A model generated the notes under the pieces. That model was not told the origin of the DNA. It saw only the letters and a list, made by a program, of their open reading frames with translations, and ran no database searches. Positions 37,693-45,824 of a stretch of DNA of 64,000 nucleotides are shown one piece after another (position 1 is the stretch's first letter; each line of letters opens with the position of its first letter). Location of the stretch: NCBI GenBank assembly GCA_001464815.1, contig LNDW01000005.1, positions 1 to 64,000 on the forward strand, in the 5' to 3' direction. This stretch comes from Betaproteobacteria bacterium Ga0077527 (GTDB taxonomy: Bacteria; Pseudomonadota; Gammaproteobacteria; Burkholderiales; SG8-41). Made by a program: the position numbers and the translations under genes.

Positions 37693-39051
37693 ATGAAAAC
37701 AACACTGCTCGCCGCCGTGGCCCTGCTTGCCGCGGCAACGGCTGCGCAGGCTGACCAGCGCTTTCCGGCAACCCTCGCCGGACATGCGCTGCTGCCGGCG
37801 GAATCGTTCCTCAAGCCGCCATCGGATGCGCCGGCGAGCCTCTCGGTTTCGGGCCGCTACACCCATGCCGACGGCCGCCGCCGCGACCAGATCGGCGCAG
37901 TGCAAGGCATTTCTTTCCTGTCCGATCCGAAGGCGCCACGGCCGACGGGAGTCAATACACCGTTCAACGGCCAGCCGCTGCAGGGTTTTTCCGGGATCAA
38001 GTGGATGAAGGACGGCACCGCTTGGGCCACCACCGACAACGGCTTCGGCACCCGCGCCAATTCGCCGGATGCAATGCTGACCTTCCATCATGTCCGTTTC
38101 GACTGGAAGACGCAGCAGATGGTGATTCTGCGCAGCATTTTTCTGCATGATCCCGACGGTATTTTGCCATTCAACATCGTCAACTCGGCGACCACCAAGC
38201 GTTACCTGACCGGTGCCGACCTCGACATCGAGTCGATCCAGGTCATCGGCGACACTTTCTGGTTTGGTGACGAACTGGGTCCGTACCTGATCCGCGCCGA
38301 TCGCAACGGCAAGGTCACCGGCCTGTTCGAAACTGTTGTTGACGGCCAGTTGATTCGCTCGCCCGACCATTTCAGCGTGACCACGCCGTCGGTGCCGGGG
38401 CAGTTCAACACCACGGCGCGCCGTTCGCGCGGCTTCGAAGGCATGGCGGCCTCGCCCGACGGACGTTTCCTGTATCCGATGCTGGAAGGCCCGCTGTGGA
38501 ATGCCGAAAGCAAGGGCTGGGAAAACCGCGAAGGCAAGGAAGTGGTCAGGATCCTCGAATTCGACGTGCAAAAAGCCGCATACACCGGCCGCTCCTGGCG
38601 CTACCAACTGGAAGTCAACGGCAACAACATCGGCGACTTCAACATGATTGATGCGACAACCGCGCTGGTGGTCGGGCGTGACAACGGGGAAGGGGTGCCC
38701 GAACTCGCCTGCAACGGCCCGGCGCGGGCGGACTGCTTCAACAATCCGGCGCGCTTCAAGCGGGTGTACAAGATCGACATGGGTGTCGAGCCCGGCGCCT
38801 TCGTGCGCAAGATCGGACACATCGACCTGATGGATATCGCCGATCCAAGCGGGCGCGCCAAACATGGCACGGTTGCCGGCCGCTTCACAATGCCGTTCTG
38901 GTGCATCGAGAATGTCGATATCGTTGATGCCGAGCACATCATCGTCGGCAATGACAACAATCTGCCGGTGGGTGGCGGCCGTACCATCGGCCGCCATGAA
39001 GATACCGAGTTCGTGCTGCTACGCGTGCCCGAGTTTTTGCGCGCCCGCTAA
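37693..39051 (+). CDS. Exported phytase-like esterase (PF13449-type beta-propeller)
   Basis: A 452-residue exported protein with a signal peptide (residues 1-20, TAAQA). The body matches the 'esterase-like activity of phytase' family: GAVQGISFL, GFSGIKWMKDGTAWATTDNGFG, FWFGDELGPYLI, RGFEGMAASPDGRFLYPMLE and DATTALVVGRDNGEG. A calcium-dependent beta-propeller phosphodiesterase/esterase fold is expected. It lies between a periplasmic phosphatase and an inner-membrane permease, so it may act on an exported phosphoester such as glycerophosphoethanolamine. Substrate is inference. Confidence 0.82.
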   Translation: MKTTLLAAVALLAAATAAQADQRFPATLAGHALLPAESFLKPPSDAPASLSVSGRYTHADGRRRDQIGAVQGISFLSDPKAPRPTGVNTPFNGQPLQGFSGIKWMKDGTAWATTDNGFGTRANSPDAMLTFHHVRFDWKTQQMVILRSIFLHDPDGILPFNIVNSATTKRYLTGADLDIESIQVIGDTFWFGDELGPYLIRADRNGKVTGLFETVVDGQLIRSPDHFSVTTPSVPGQFNTTARRSRGFEGMAASPDGRFLYPMLEGPLWNAESKGWENREGKEVVRILEFDVQKAAYTGRSWRYQLEVNGNNIGDFNMIDATTALVVGRDNGEGVPELACNGPARADCFNNPARFKRVYKIDMGVEPGAFVRKIGHIDLMDIADPSGRAKHGTVAGRFTMPFWCIENVDIVDAEHIIVGNDNNLPVGGGRTIGRHEDTEFVLLRVPEFLRAR

Positions 39052-39131
39052 ACCGCCAAACCTTGCCCCGGAACGGCGGCACCGGACCTCAGTGTCCGGT
39101 GCCGCAGCCCTGTTGCCCTGACTGATACCGC

Positions 39132-40514
39132 ATGAGCGCTTCAACATCCTCGCCGCAACTGCTGAAGACCCTGAGCACCTTTCAGCTGTGGGGTATCGCG
39201 GTCGGTCTGGTCATCTCAGGCGAATATTTCGGCTGGAGCTTTGGCTGGGCTTCCGCCGGCACTCTGGGTTTTCTGGTGACAACGCTGTTTGTCGCCGCGA
39301 TGTACACCACCTTCATTTTCAGCTTCACCGAGCTGAGCACGTCAATCCCGCATGCCGGCGGCCCCTTTGCCTATGCCCGGCGCGCGTTCGGGCCGACCGG
39401 TGGTTATTTCGCCGGCGCGGCGACGCTGGTCGAGTTCGTGTTCGCGCCGCCGGCGATTGCGCTGGCCATCGGCGCTTATCTGAACGTGCAATTTCCCGCC
39501 GTGGATCCAAAAATCGCGGCGGTGGGTGCCTATGTCGTGTTCATGTCCCTGAACATCGCCGGCGTGAGGACCGCGGCCACTTTCGAGCTGGTGGTGACCC
39601 TGATCGCGGTGTTTGAACTGCTGGTGTTCATGGGGGTGGTGGCGCCGGCATTTTCGGCCGCCAATTTCACCGCTGGGGGGTGGGCTGGATCGGATGTATT
39701 CAGCGCCGCGGCGATTCCGGGCATGATTGCCGCGATTCCGTTTGCGATCTGGTTTTTTCTTGCCATCGAGGGCGTGGCGATGGCGGCCGAAGAGACGCGT
39801 GATCCGAAGCGGTCGATACCAATCGCCTATATCAGCGGCATTCTGACCCTGGTTATGCTGGCGCTGGGGGTGATGGTCTTTGCCGGTGGTGTCGGCGACT
39901 GGACGCGGCTCGCCAACATTAACGATCCACTGCCACAGGCGATGAAGGCAGTGGTTGGCGAGTCCAGCGGCTGGCTGACCATGCTGGTCTGGCTGGGCCT
40001 GTTCGGTTTGATCGCTTCTTTTCACGGCATCATCCTCGGCTATTCCCGGCAGTGGTTTGCGCTGGCCCGCGCCGGCTATCTGCCGGCCTGTTTCGCCGCG
40101 CTGCATCCGCGGTTTCATACCCCTCACCGTGCAATCCTGGCCGGCGGTGTGGTCGGTATTGCCGCAATTTTCAGTGATCAGTGGATCCAGTTTGGTGGCC
40201 AGACCCTGACCGCCAATATCGTGACCATGGCCGTGTTCGGGGCGCTGACGATGTACATCATCAGCATGCTGGCCTTGTTCCGCCTGCGCCGCGCCGAGCC
40301 CGGATTGGAGCGTCCGTTCCTGGCGCCTTGTTACCCCTGGTTTCCGGGATTCGCGGTGCTTGCCGCCGCCGCCGCGCTGCTGGCAATCATCTGGTTCAAC
40401 CCGATGATTGCGCTGCTCTACGCCGGCATTCTTGTGCTGGGTTATGTGTACTTCCGGCTGACGCCGCAGCGGCGTGAGGCACATATCGACCCCTTGCTCG
40501 AGCGTGAGGCATGA
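39132..40514 (+). CDS. eat: Ethanolamine-type permease, APC superfamily
   Basis: A 460-residue inner-membrane transporter with 12 hydrophobic helices. The start (LSTFQLWGIAVGLVISGEYFGWSFGW) is the typical N-terminus of Eat ethanolamine permeases. PHAGGPFAYARRAFGP and FFLAIEGVAMAAEETRDPKRSIP are the APC signature segments. The stop overlaps the amidohydrolase start by 4 bp (ATGA). Transport of ethanolamine or a close amino alcohol into the cytoplasm is the family role and fits the enzymes that follow. Confidence 0.88.
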   Translation: MSASTSSPQLLKTLSTFQLWGIAVGLVISGEYFGWSFGWASAGTLGFLVTTLFVAAMYTTFIFSFTELSTSIPHAGGPFAYARRAFGPTGGYFAGAATLVEFVFAPPAIALAIGAYLNVQFPAVDPKIAAVGAYVVFMSLNIAGVRTAATFELVVTLIAVFELLVFMGVVAPAFSAANFTAGGWAGSDVFSAAAIPGMIAAIPFAIWFFLAIEGVAMAAEETRDPKRSIPIAYISGILTLVMLALGVMVFAGGVGDWTRLANINDPLPQAMKAVVGESSGWLTMLVWLGLFGLIASFHGIILGYSRQWFALARAGYLPACFAALHPRFHTPHRAILAGGVVGIAAIFSDQWIQFGGQTLTANIVTMAVFGALTMYIISMLALFRLRRAEPGLERPFLAPCYPWFPGFAVLAAAAALLAIIWFNPMIALLYAGILVLGYVYFRLTPQRREAHIDPLLEREA

Positions 40515-41308
40515 GCCGGGTTGCAGCAGACGGTTATGAGAGCCCGGTGGAAGTGATCAACCCGGCGGGCCGCGGCCGCGTGGTGCTGGTATGCGAGCAC
40601 GCAAGCAGCCTGGTTCCCCCCCACCTGAACGGCCTCGGCTTGCCGCGCGCGGAAATCGAGCGCCACATCGGCTGGGACATCGGCGCGCTGGGGCTGGCAC
40701 TCGAGTGTTCGCGACTGCTCGATGCGCCACTGGTGTATGCGCGGTATTCGCGGCTGGTGCTGGACGTGAATCGCCCGGTCGATGCGCCGGATTCGATCGT
40801 CGAATCCAGCGAGGACACGCAGATTCCCGGCAATCGCAGACTTGATTCAGCCGAACGAGAGCTGCGCCAGCGGGCGATTTATGCACCCTTTCACGCCGCG
40901 CTGGCCAGTGTGGTGGCCGCACGCAGTGCGACGGATGCCGATCTCGCGGTGATCAATATCCATTCCTTCACGCCGGTGTATCGCGGCGTGGCACGGCCGT
41001 GGCAGGTGGGCGTGTTATCCGACACCGACCGCAGGCTGGCCGATGGCCTGCTGCGTGAGCTGGGTTTCGAGGCAGGCCTGGTGGTCGGTGACAATCAGCC
41101 TTATTCGCCACGTGATCGTGTTTATCACACACTTGAGCGCCACGCACAGTCACAGGGCCTGCTCAGTGCCATGATCGAGATACGCAATGACGGCCTCGGC
41201 AGCAGTGCTGATCAGCACGCATGGGCACAGCGGCTGTGCCGCGCGCTGCGCGCGGCGCTGGCCCTGGTCCAGCGGCATCCAGTCCAACAACCCAGTGGAG
41301 CCCGGTAA
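40511..41308 (+). CDS. N-formylglutamate amidohydrolase-family protein
   Basis: A 265-residue cytosolic hydrolase of the HutG-type FGase family. It has VVLVCEHASSLVP, HIGWDIGALGLALECSRLL, RYSRLVLDVNRP, INIHSFTPVYRG and LLSAMIEIRNDGL, all conserved family landmarks. No histidine-degradation genes are nearby, so formylglutamate is an unlikely substrate. It is coupled to the permease (ATGA) and to the glutamine synthetase-like gene (TAATG). It may cleave a gamma-glutamyl amide produced in the same pathway (inference). Confidence 0.87.
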   Translation: MSRVAADGYESPVEVINPAGRGRVVLVCEHASSLVPPHLNGLGLPRAEIERHIGWDIGALGLALECSRLLDAPLVYARYSRLVLDVNRPVDAPDSIVESSEDTQIPGNRRLDSAERELRQRAIYAPFHAALASVVAARSATDADLAVINIHSFTPVYRGVARPWQVGVLSDTDRRLADGLLRELGFEAGLVVGDNQPYSPRDRVYHTLERHAQSQGLLSAMIEIRNDGLGSSADQHAWAQRLCRALRAALALVQRHPVQQPSGAR

Positions 41309-42663
41309 TGACTCTTGAAGAACTGCGCCGCCTCGCCGCGGAAGGCCGCGTTGATACCGTGGTGGCCTGTATGGTGGACATGCAGGGGCGTCTGATCGGC
41401 AAGCGCTTCCAGGTCGAGTTTTTCCTCGACAGTGCCCACCAGGAGACGCACTGCTGCAATTACCTGCTCGCCAATGACATCGACATGGAGCCGGTGCCGG
41501 GGTACGCCGCGGCAAGCTGGGGCCAGGGTTATGGCGATTTTGTGCTCAAGCCCGATCTGGCGACGCTGCGGCTGACGCCCTGGCTGGAGGGCACCGCGCT
41601 GGTGCTTTGTGATGTGCTGGATCAGCAACACACCGACCTGCCGCACAGCCCGCGCGCGATTCTCAAGCGCCAGATCGCGCGCCTGGAGCAGCGCGGCTGG
41701 CGCGCGATGTTTGCCTCGGAGCTCGAGTTCTACCTGTTTGACGAGCCGTACGAGGCGATCCACGCCCGCAATTACGCCCATCCCAAAACCGCAAGTCTGT
41801 ATCCCGAGGACTACCATGTGCTGCAGACCACCCGCGAGGAGCCGGTGATGCGGGCGATCCGCAGGAATCTGCAGGCTGCCGGAATCCCGGTCGAGAACTC
41901 GAAAGGCGAGTGGGGGCCGGGACAGGAGGAAATCAACGTCCGTTACTGTGATGCGCTGGAAATGGCCGACCGCCACAGCATCATCAAGAACGCCTGCAAG
42001 GAAATCGCCATGCTGCAGGGAAAATCCATCACCTTCATGGCGAAGTGGCGCTACGACTATGCCGGGTCGAGCAGCCATGTGCACAATTCGCTGTGGGATG
42101 CCGCGGGCAAGACCCCCTTGTTCCACGACCCGCAGGCCGAATTCGGCATGTCGCCGCTGATGCGCGCCTGGGTCGCCGGGCAGGTGCAGTACGCCGGGGA
42201 CTTTACCTACTTTCTGGCGCCCTATATCAACTCGTACAAGCGCTTCCAGAGCGGCACCTTCGCGCCGACGCGGGCGATCTGGAGCCGTGACAACCGCACT
42301 GCCGGATTCCGTTTGTGCGCCGAGACGGGCCGCGGCATCCGCATTGAATGCCGCATCGGCGGCGCCGACCTCAATCCCTATCTCGCGTTTGCGGCACTGA
42401 TCGCGGCGGGTCTCGCCGGTATCGATGAACAGCTCGAATTGCCGCCACCGTACTCGGGTGATGCCTATCACCAGGCAGGTCTGGCTGAGATTCCGAAGAC
42501 TTTGCGAGAAGCCAGCGCAGCCTTGCGCTCGTCGCGCATGCTGCGGGCCGCCTTCGGTGATGAGGTGGTCGAGCACTACGCGCATACCGCCGACTGGGAG
42601 CAGAAGCAATATGACAGCCGCGTGACCGACTGGGAGCTGCGGCGCGGGTTTGAGCGTTACTGA
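41308..42663 (+). CDS. Glutamine synthetase-like gamma-glutamyl ligase
   Basis: A 451-residue member of the GS-like family. The start at 41308 is set by TAATG coupling and a GGAG site. Beta-grasp part: RVDTVVACMVDMQGRLIGKRF. Catalytic part: ASELEFYLFDE, GPGQEEINVRYCDALEMADRH, FMAKWRYDYAGSSSHVHNSLWD, and AETGRGIRIECRIGGADLNPYLAFAALI. The adenylylation Tyr motif of GlnA is not present, and the N-terminal VDMQGRLIGKR is typical of PuuA/FluG/GlnA3-GlnA4-type ligases that glutamylate amines. The cluster points to ethanolamine or a similar amine as acceptor. Confidence 0.87.
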   Translation: MTLEELRRLAAEGRVDTVVACMVDMQGRLIGKRFQVEFFLDSAHQETHCCNYLLANDIDMEPVPGYAAASWGQGYGDFVLKPDLATLRLTPWLEGTALVLCDVLDQQHTDLPHSPRAILKRQIARLEQRGWRAMFASELEFYLFDEPYEAIHARNYAHPKTASLYPEDYHVLQTTREEPVMRAIRRNLQAAGIPVENSKGEWGPGQEEINVRYCDALEMADRHSIIKNACKEIAMLQGKSITFMAKWRYDYAGSSSHVHNSLWDAAGKTPLFHDPQAEFGMSPLMRAWVAGQVQYAGDFTYFLAPYINSYKRFQSGTFAPTRAIWSRDNRTAGFRLCAETGRGIRIECRIGGADLNPYLAFAALIAAGLAGIDEQLELPPPYSGDAYHQAGLAEIPKTLREASAALRSSRMLRAAFGDEVVEHYAHTADWEQKQYDSRVTDWELRRGFERY

Positions 42664-42690
42664 GATGAACGTTATTGAGATGAACGTTAT
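42661..42690 (+). repeat. Perfect 15-bp tandem duplication at the end of the GS-like gene
   Basis: The unit TGAGATGAACGTTAT occurs twice in direct tandem (42661-42675 and 42676-42690). The first copy includes the GS-like stop codon. It lies in the 38-bp gap to the aldehyde dehydrogenase and precedes its GGAG site. It looks like a recent slippage event that pushed the two genes apart. Confidence 0.85.
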
Positions 42691-42701
42691 GAGCTGGAGC
42701 C

Positions 42702-44099
42702 ATGGATACTGAAGTAAAGCTGATTTCCCCGGTCGATGGCCGGGTCTATGCCGAGCGGCGTCATGCCACGGCGGCGGAAGTGGCGCTGGCGCTGGATGCG
42801 GCTGCTGCTGCGCAGAGGTCGTGGAAACACAGCGCCATCGCCGAGCGCGCGGCGTATTGCACTGCGGCGGTGGAGGCTATGCTGGCGATGCGTGATGAGA
42901 TCGTGCCGGAACTGGCCTGGCAGATGGGACGGCCGGTGCGTTACGGCGCGGGCGAGCTGCGCGGCTTTGAGGACCGTGCCCGTTACATGATCGGGATTGC
43001 GGGAGAGGCGCTGGCGCCGATTGCCATTGAGCCGAAGGCGGGCTTCCGTCGTTATATCCGCCGCGAGCCGCTGGGCGCCGTGCTGGTGATCGCACCATGG
43101 AACTACCCGTATCTGACCGCGGTGAATTCGGTGATTCCGGCGCTGATGGCGGGCAACAGTGTGCTGCTCAAGCACGCCACCCAGACGTTGCTGGTGGGCG
43201 AGCGTTTTGCCGAGGCCTTCCGCCGCGCCGGACTGCCGCAGGGCCTGTTCCAGAACCTGCTGATCGATCATGCGCAGGCCGCGCGGGTCATCGCCTCCGG
43301 CCGGGTGCAGCAGGTCAATTTCACCGGTTCGGTGGCCGGAGGAAAGGCCATCGAAGCGGCTGCGGCAGGGCATTTTCTGGGGGTCGGACTTGAGCTGGGC
43401 GGCAAGGATCCGGCCTATGTTCGTGCCGATGCCGACATTGGCCATGCCGTCGAGAATCTGGTGGATGGCAGTTTTTTCAATTCGGGCCAGAGCTGCTGCG
43501 GCATCGAACGCATATATGTCGAGCGCGCGGTGTATGACGAATTCGTTGAACGTTTTGCCGTACTGACGCGCGCTTACGTGCTGGGCAATCCGCTGGAGCC
43601 CGAAACCACCTTGGGACCGGTAATCAAATCTTCGGCGGCCGCGTTCGTGCGCGGCCAGATCGCCGAAGCGGTGTCGATGGGGGCAAAAACGCTGATCGAT
43701 CCGCGCAGCTTTCCGGCGGATCAGCCGGGCAGCGCCTATCTGGCGCCGCAGTTGCTGGTCGATGTCGACCACCGCATGTCGGTGATGCGCGAGGAGAGTT
43801 TCGGTCCGGTGGTGGGCATCATGCCGGTGTCCGGTGACGATGAGGCGCTGGCGCTGATGAACGACAGCGAATTCGGGCTGACCGCTTCGGTGTGGACGCA
43901 GGATATCGAAGCCGCGGAACGCATTGGCGATGGCATCAACACCGGCACCGTGTTCATGAACCGCTGTGACGCGCTGGACCCGGCGCTGGCCTGGACCGGC
44001 GTCAAGAACACCGGTCGCGGCACCACGCTGTCCCGCGTCGGCTACGAGACGCTGACACGACCCAAATCATTCCATCTTCGATACGACCTGAAATCATGA
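42702..44099 (+). CDS. NAD(P)-dependent aldehyde dehydrogenase
   Basis: A 465-residue ALDH-superfamily enzyme. VLVIAPWNYPYLTAVNSVIPALMAGNSVLLKHA binds cofactor, VNFTGSVAGGKAI the nicotinamide part, LELGGKDPAYV holds the general base Glu, and NSGQSCCGIERIYV the nucleophilic Cys. EESFGPVVGIMPV and NRCDALDPALAWTGVKNTGRG are late family motifs. It overlaps the iron ADH by ATGA, so alcohol and aldehyde oxidation are coupled. In the proposed route it oxidises gamma-glutamyl-aminoacetaldehyde to gamma-glutamyl-glycine; succinate-semialdehyde-like substrates are the alternative. Confidence 0.9.
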   Translation: MDTEVKLISPVDGRVYAERRHATAAEVALALDAAAAAQRSWKHSAIAERAAYCTAAVEAMLAMRDEIVPELAWQMGRPVRYGAGELRGFEDRARYMIGIAGEALAPIAIEPKAGFRRYIRREPLGAVLVIAPWNYPYLTAVNSVIPALMAGNSVLLKHATQTLLVGERFAEAFRRAGLPQGLFQNLLIDHAQAARVIASGRVQQVNFTGSVAGGKAIEAAAAGHFLGVGLELGGKDPAYVRADADIGHAVENLVDGSFFNSGQSCCGIERIYVERAVYDEFVERFAVLTRAYVLGNPLEPETTLGPVIKSSAAAFVRGQIAEAVSMGAKTLIDPRSFPADQPGSAYLAPQLLVDVDHRMSVMREESFGPVVGIMPVSGDDEALALMNDSEFGLTASVWTQDIEAAERIGDGINTGTVFMNRCDALDPALAWTGVKNTGRGTTLSRVGYETLTRPKSFHLRYDLKS

Positions 44100-45262
44100 G
44101 TGTGCAAGCCAACTGGAATTATCCGACAGCTGTCCGCTTCGGCGCCGGCCGCGTCGGGGAACTGGCAGCAGCCTGTCGCGCCGAGGGCATCGAGCGCCCG
44201 CTGCTGGTGACGGACAGGGGGCTTGCCGCCGCGCCGATCACGCTGAAGGCGTTCGAAGTGCTGCGTGCAGCCGGGCTCGGAGCGGCGCTGTTCGCCGAGA
44301 TCAAACCCAATCCGGTGGCGGCGAATCTGGAGGCCGGTCTTGCCGCGTACCGCTCAGGCCACCATGACGGCGTGGTCGCCTTTGGCGGTGGTAGCGGACT
44401 CGACATGGGCAAGCTGATCGCCTTCATGAGCGGCCAGACCCGCCCACTGTGGGATTTCGAGGATATCAGCGACTGGTGGACCCGTGCAGATCCGGCTGGC
44501 ATCGCACCGGTGATCGCGGTGCCGACGACGGCAGGCACCGGCTCCGAGGTCGGCCGCGCCGGGGTGATCACTGATGAACGCACGCATACCAAACGTATCA
44601 TCTTTCATCCGAAAATGATGCCGCGCCTGGTGATCTGCGATCCCGAACTCACCGTGGGGATGCCGGCCCGCATCACCGCCGGCACCGGCATGGACGCGTT
44701 TTCGCATTGCCTCGAGGCATACTGCGCGCCCGGATTCCATCCGCTGGCCGACGGCATAGCGGTCGAAGGCATGCGGCTGGTCGCAGCAGCGCTGCCGCGC
44801 GCAGTGCGTGATCCTGGCGATCTTGAAGCAAGGGGGCAGATGATGGCCGCCGCGGCGATGGGCGCCACCGCCTTCCAGAAGGGGCTCGGCGGCATGCATG
44901 CGCTGTCGCATCCGGTTGGTGCTTTATACGACACGCATCACGGCATGACCAACGCCACCTTCATGCCCTATGTGCTGCAGTTCAACCGCCCGGTCATCGA
45001 GCAGCGCATCAGCCGGCTTGCTGCCTATCTGGAACTGCCAGAACCGGGCTTTGCCGGCTTCCTGTCGTTTGTGCTGCGCCTGCGGGCGGAGGTCGGTGTG
45101 CCGCACACGCTGCCGGAACTGGGTGTCGATAACCGGCAGGCGCAGAGGATTGCGGAAATGGCCGAAGCCGATCCCTCGGCTGGCGGCAATCCACTGCCGT
45201 TCAAGCGTGAAGCCGCGGCTGCGGTGTTTGCTGCGGCTCAATCCGGATCAATGGACCGCTGA
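44096..45262 (+). CDS. Iron-containing alcohol dehydrogenase
   Basis: A 388-residue group III alcohol dehydrogenase. VAFGGGSGLDMGKL binds NAD. The metal ligands are Asp and His in GTGMDAFSHCLEAY (four-residue step) and two further His in MHALSHPVGALYDTHHG (14-residue step), the arrangement seen in FucO-type enzymes. VPTTAGTGSEVGRAGVI is also conserved. It is the last gene of the run, overlapping aldehyde dehydrogenase by 4 bp. It probably oxidises the hydroxyl of the glutamylated amino alcohol. Confidence 0.9.
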   Translation: MSVQANWNYPTAVRFGAGRVGELAAACRAEGIERPLLVTDRGLAAAPITLKAFEVLRAAGLGAALFAEIKPNPVAANLEAGLAAYRSGHHDGVVAFGGGSGLDMGKLIAFMSGQTRPLWDFEDISDWWTRADPAGIAPVIAVPTTAGTGSEVGRAGVITDERTHTKRIIFHPKMMPRLVICDPELTVGMPARITAGTGMDAFSHCLEAYCAPGFHPLADGIAVEGMRLVAAALPRAVRDPGDLEARGQMMAAAAMGATAFQKGLGGMHALSHPVGALYDTHHGMTNATFMPYVLQFNRPVIEQRISRLAAYLELPEPGFAGFLSFVLRLRAEVGVPHTLPELGVDNRQAQRIAEMAEADPSAGGNPLPFKREAAAAVFAAAQSGSMDR

Positions 45263-45362
45263 AGCCTATGGCCTTTGTCGATAATTTGACTTAAGTAATT
45301 GATTTAATTAATAAAAATTATTTTTCAAGTTTTTGCTGCGCTGGCGCTGCTGCCGGTGGCGC

Positions 45363-45795
45363 TCAGAAGAACAGTGGTGGAGGGCTGATCAGACAGCCAA
45401 TAACCAGGCGCGACAGCACACCGGCAAGGCTCAGGTTCATTTCAAGTGCCACCGCGACCTGAGCGAGGTTGGCCGAGGTAAAGGCGATGTGGCGGATGTC
45501 CAGCGGCAGGCCGATGCCGGCGCTGATGGTGCCGGTCATGCAGAGAATGAAGCCGAAGACTCGGTTGCCGGCGGGGCAGCCGAGGTTTTTGTTGATACGG
45601 TGGCCCAGCACTGCAAGGGTCAGGATCCGGCTGGTGCGTGCAGATCGCGCAGGTGGGCGACGGGGCGCCGATGTGGTCTCAAGCGGCCTTGTTGTCGAAA
45701 TAGCCCGAGATCAGCCCGGCGTGGAACAACCACGCTCCGGCGATCGCGGCATGGAGCAGAGCGGAGTTTTGCAGCGGGTCGGGGTCGCGCAGCAG
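45363..45795 (-). pseudogene. Decayed 3' fragment of a Gcr-type 'recombinase' gene
   Basis: On the minus strand, from 45795, LLRDPDPL...ALLHAAIAGAWLFHAGLISGYFDNKAA aligns with LLRDLSPLHSLALLHAAIAGIWLFLSGLISGYFDNKAA in the intact gene at 51732-53756. A TGA then interrupts it, and RVAHL appears in another frame. From 45611 the third frame reads NKNLGCPAGNRVFGFILCMTGT...LPLDIRHIAF, matching NRNLGGLAGNFFFGFMLGMTGT...LPLDIRHITF. A stop plus at least one frameshift and missing 5' half make it a clear pseudogene. It abuts the 3' end of the RND operon, while the intact copy abuts the other end. Confidence 0.88.
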
Positions 45796-45824
45796 TCATT
45801 CTGCAGCGATGTCGATGATCCGCT

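Noticed and set aside
37381-38997. 538-residue minus-strand open frame
   Set aside because: It lies wholly antisense to the phosphatase and phytase-like genes, has no ribosome site and a biased composition typical of GC-rich shadow frames.
41212-42609. 465-residue minus-strand open frame
   Set aside because: Antisense to the GS-like gene; no recognisable domains; arises from third-position GC bias.
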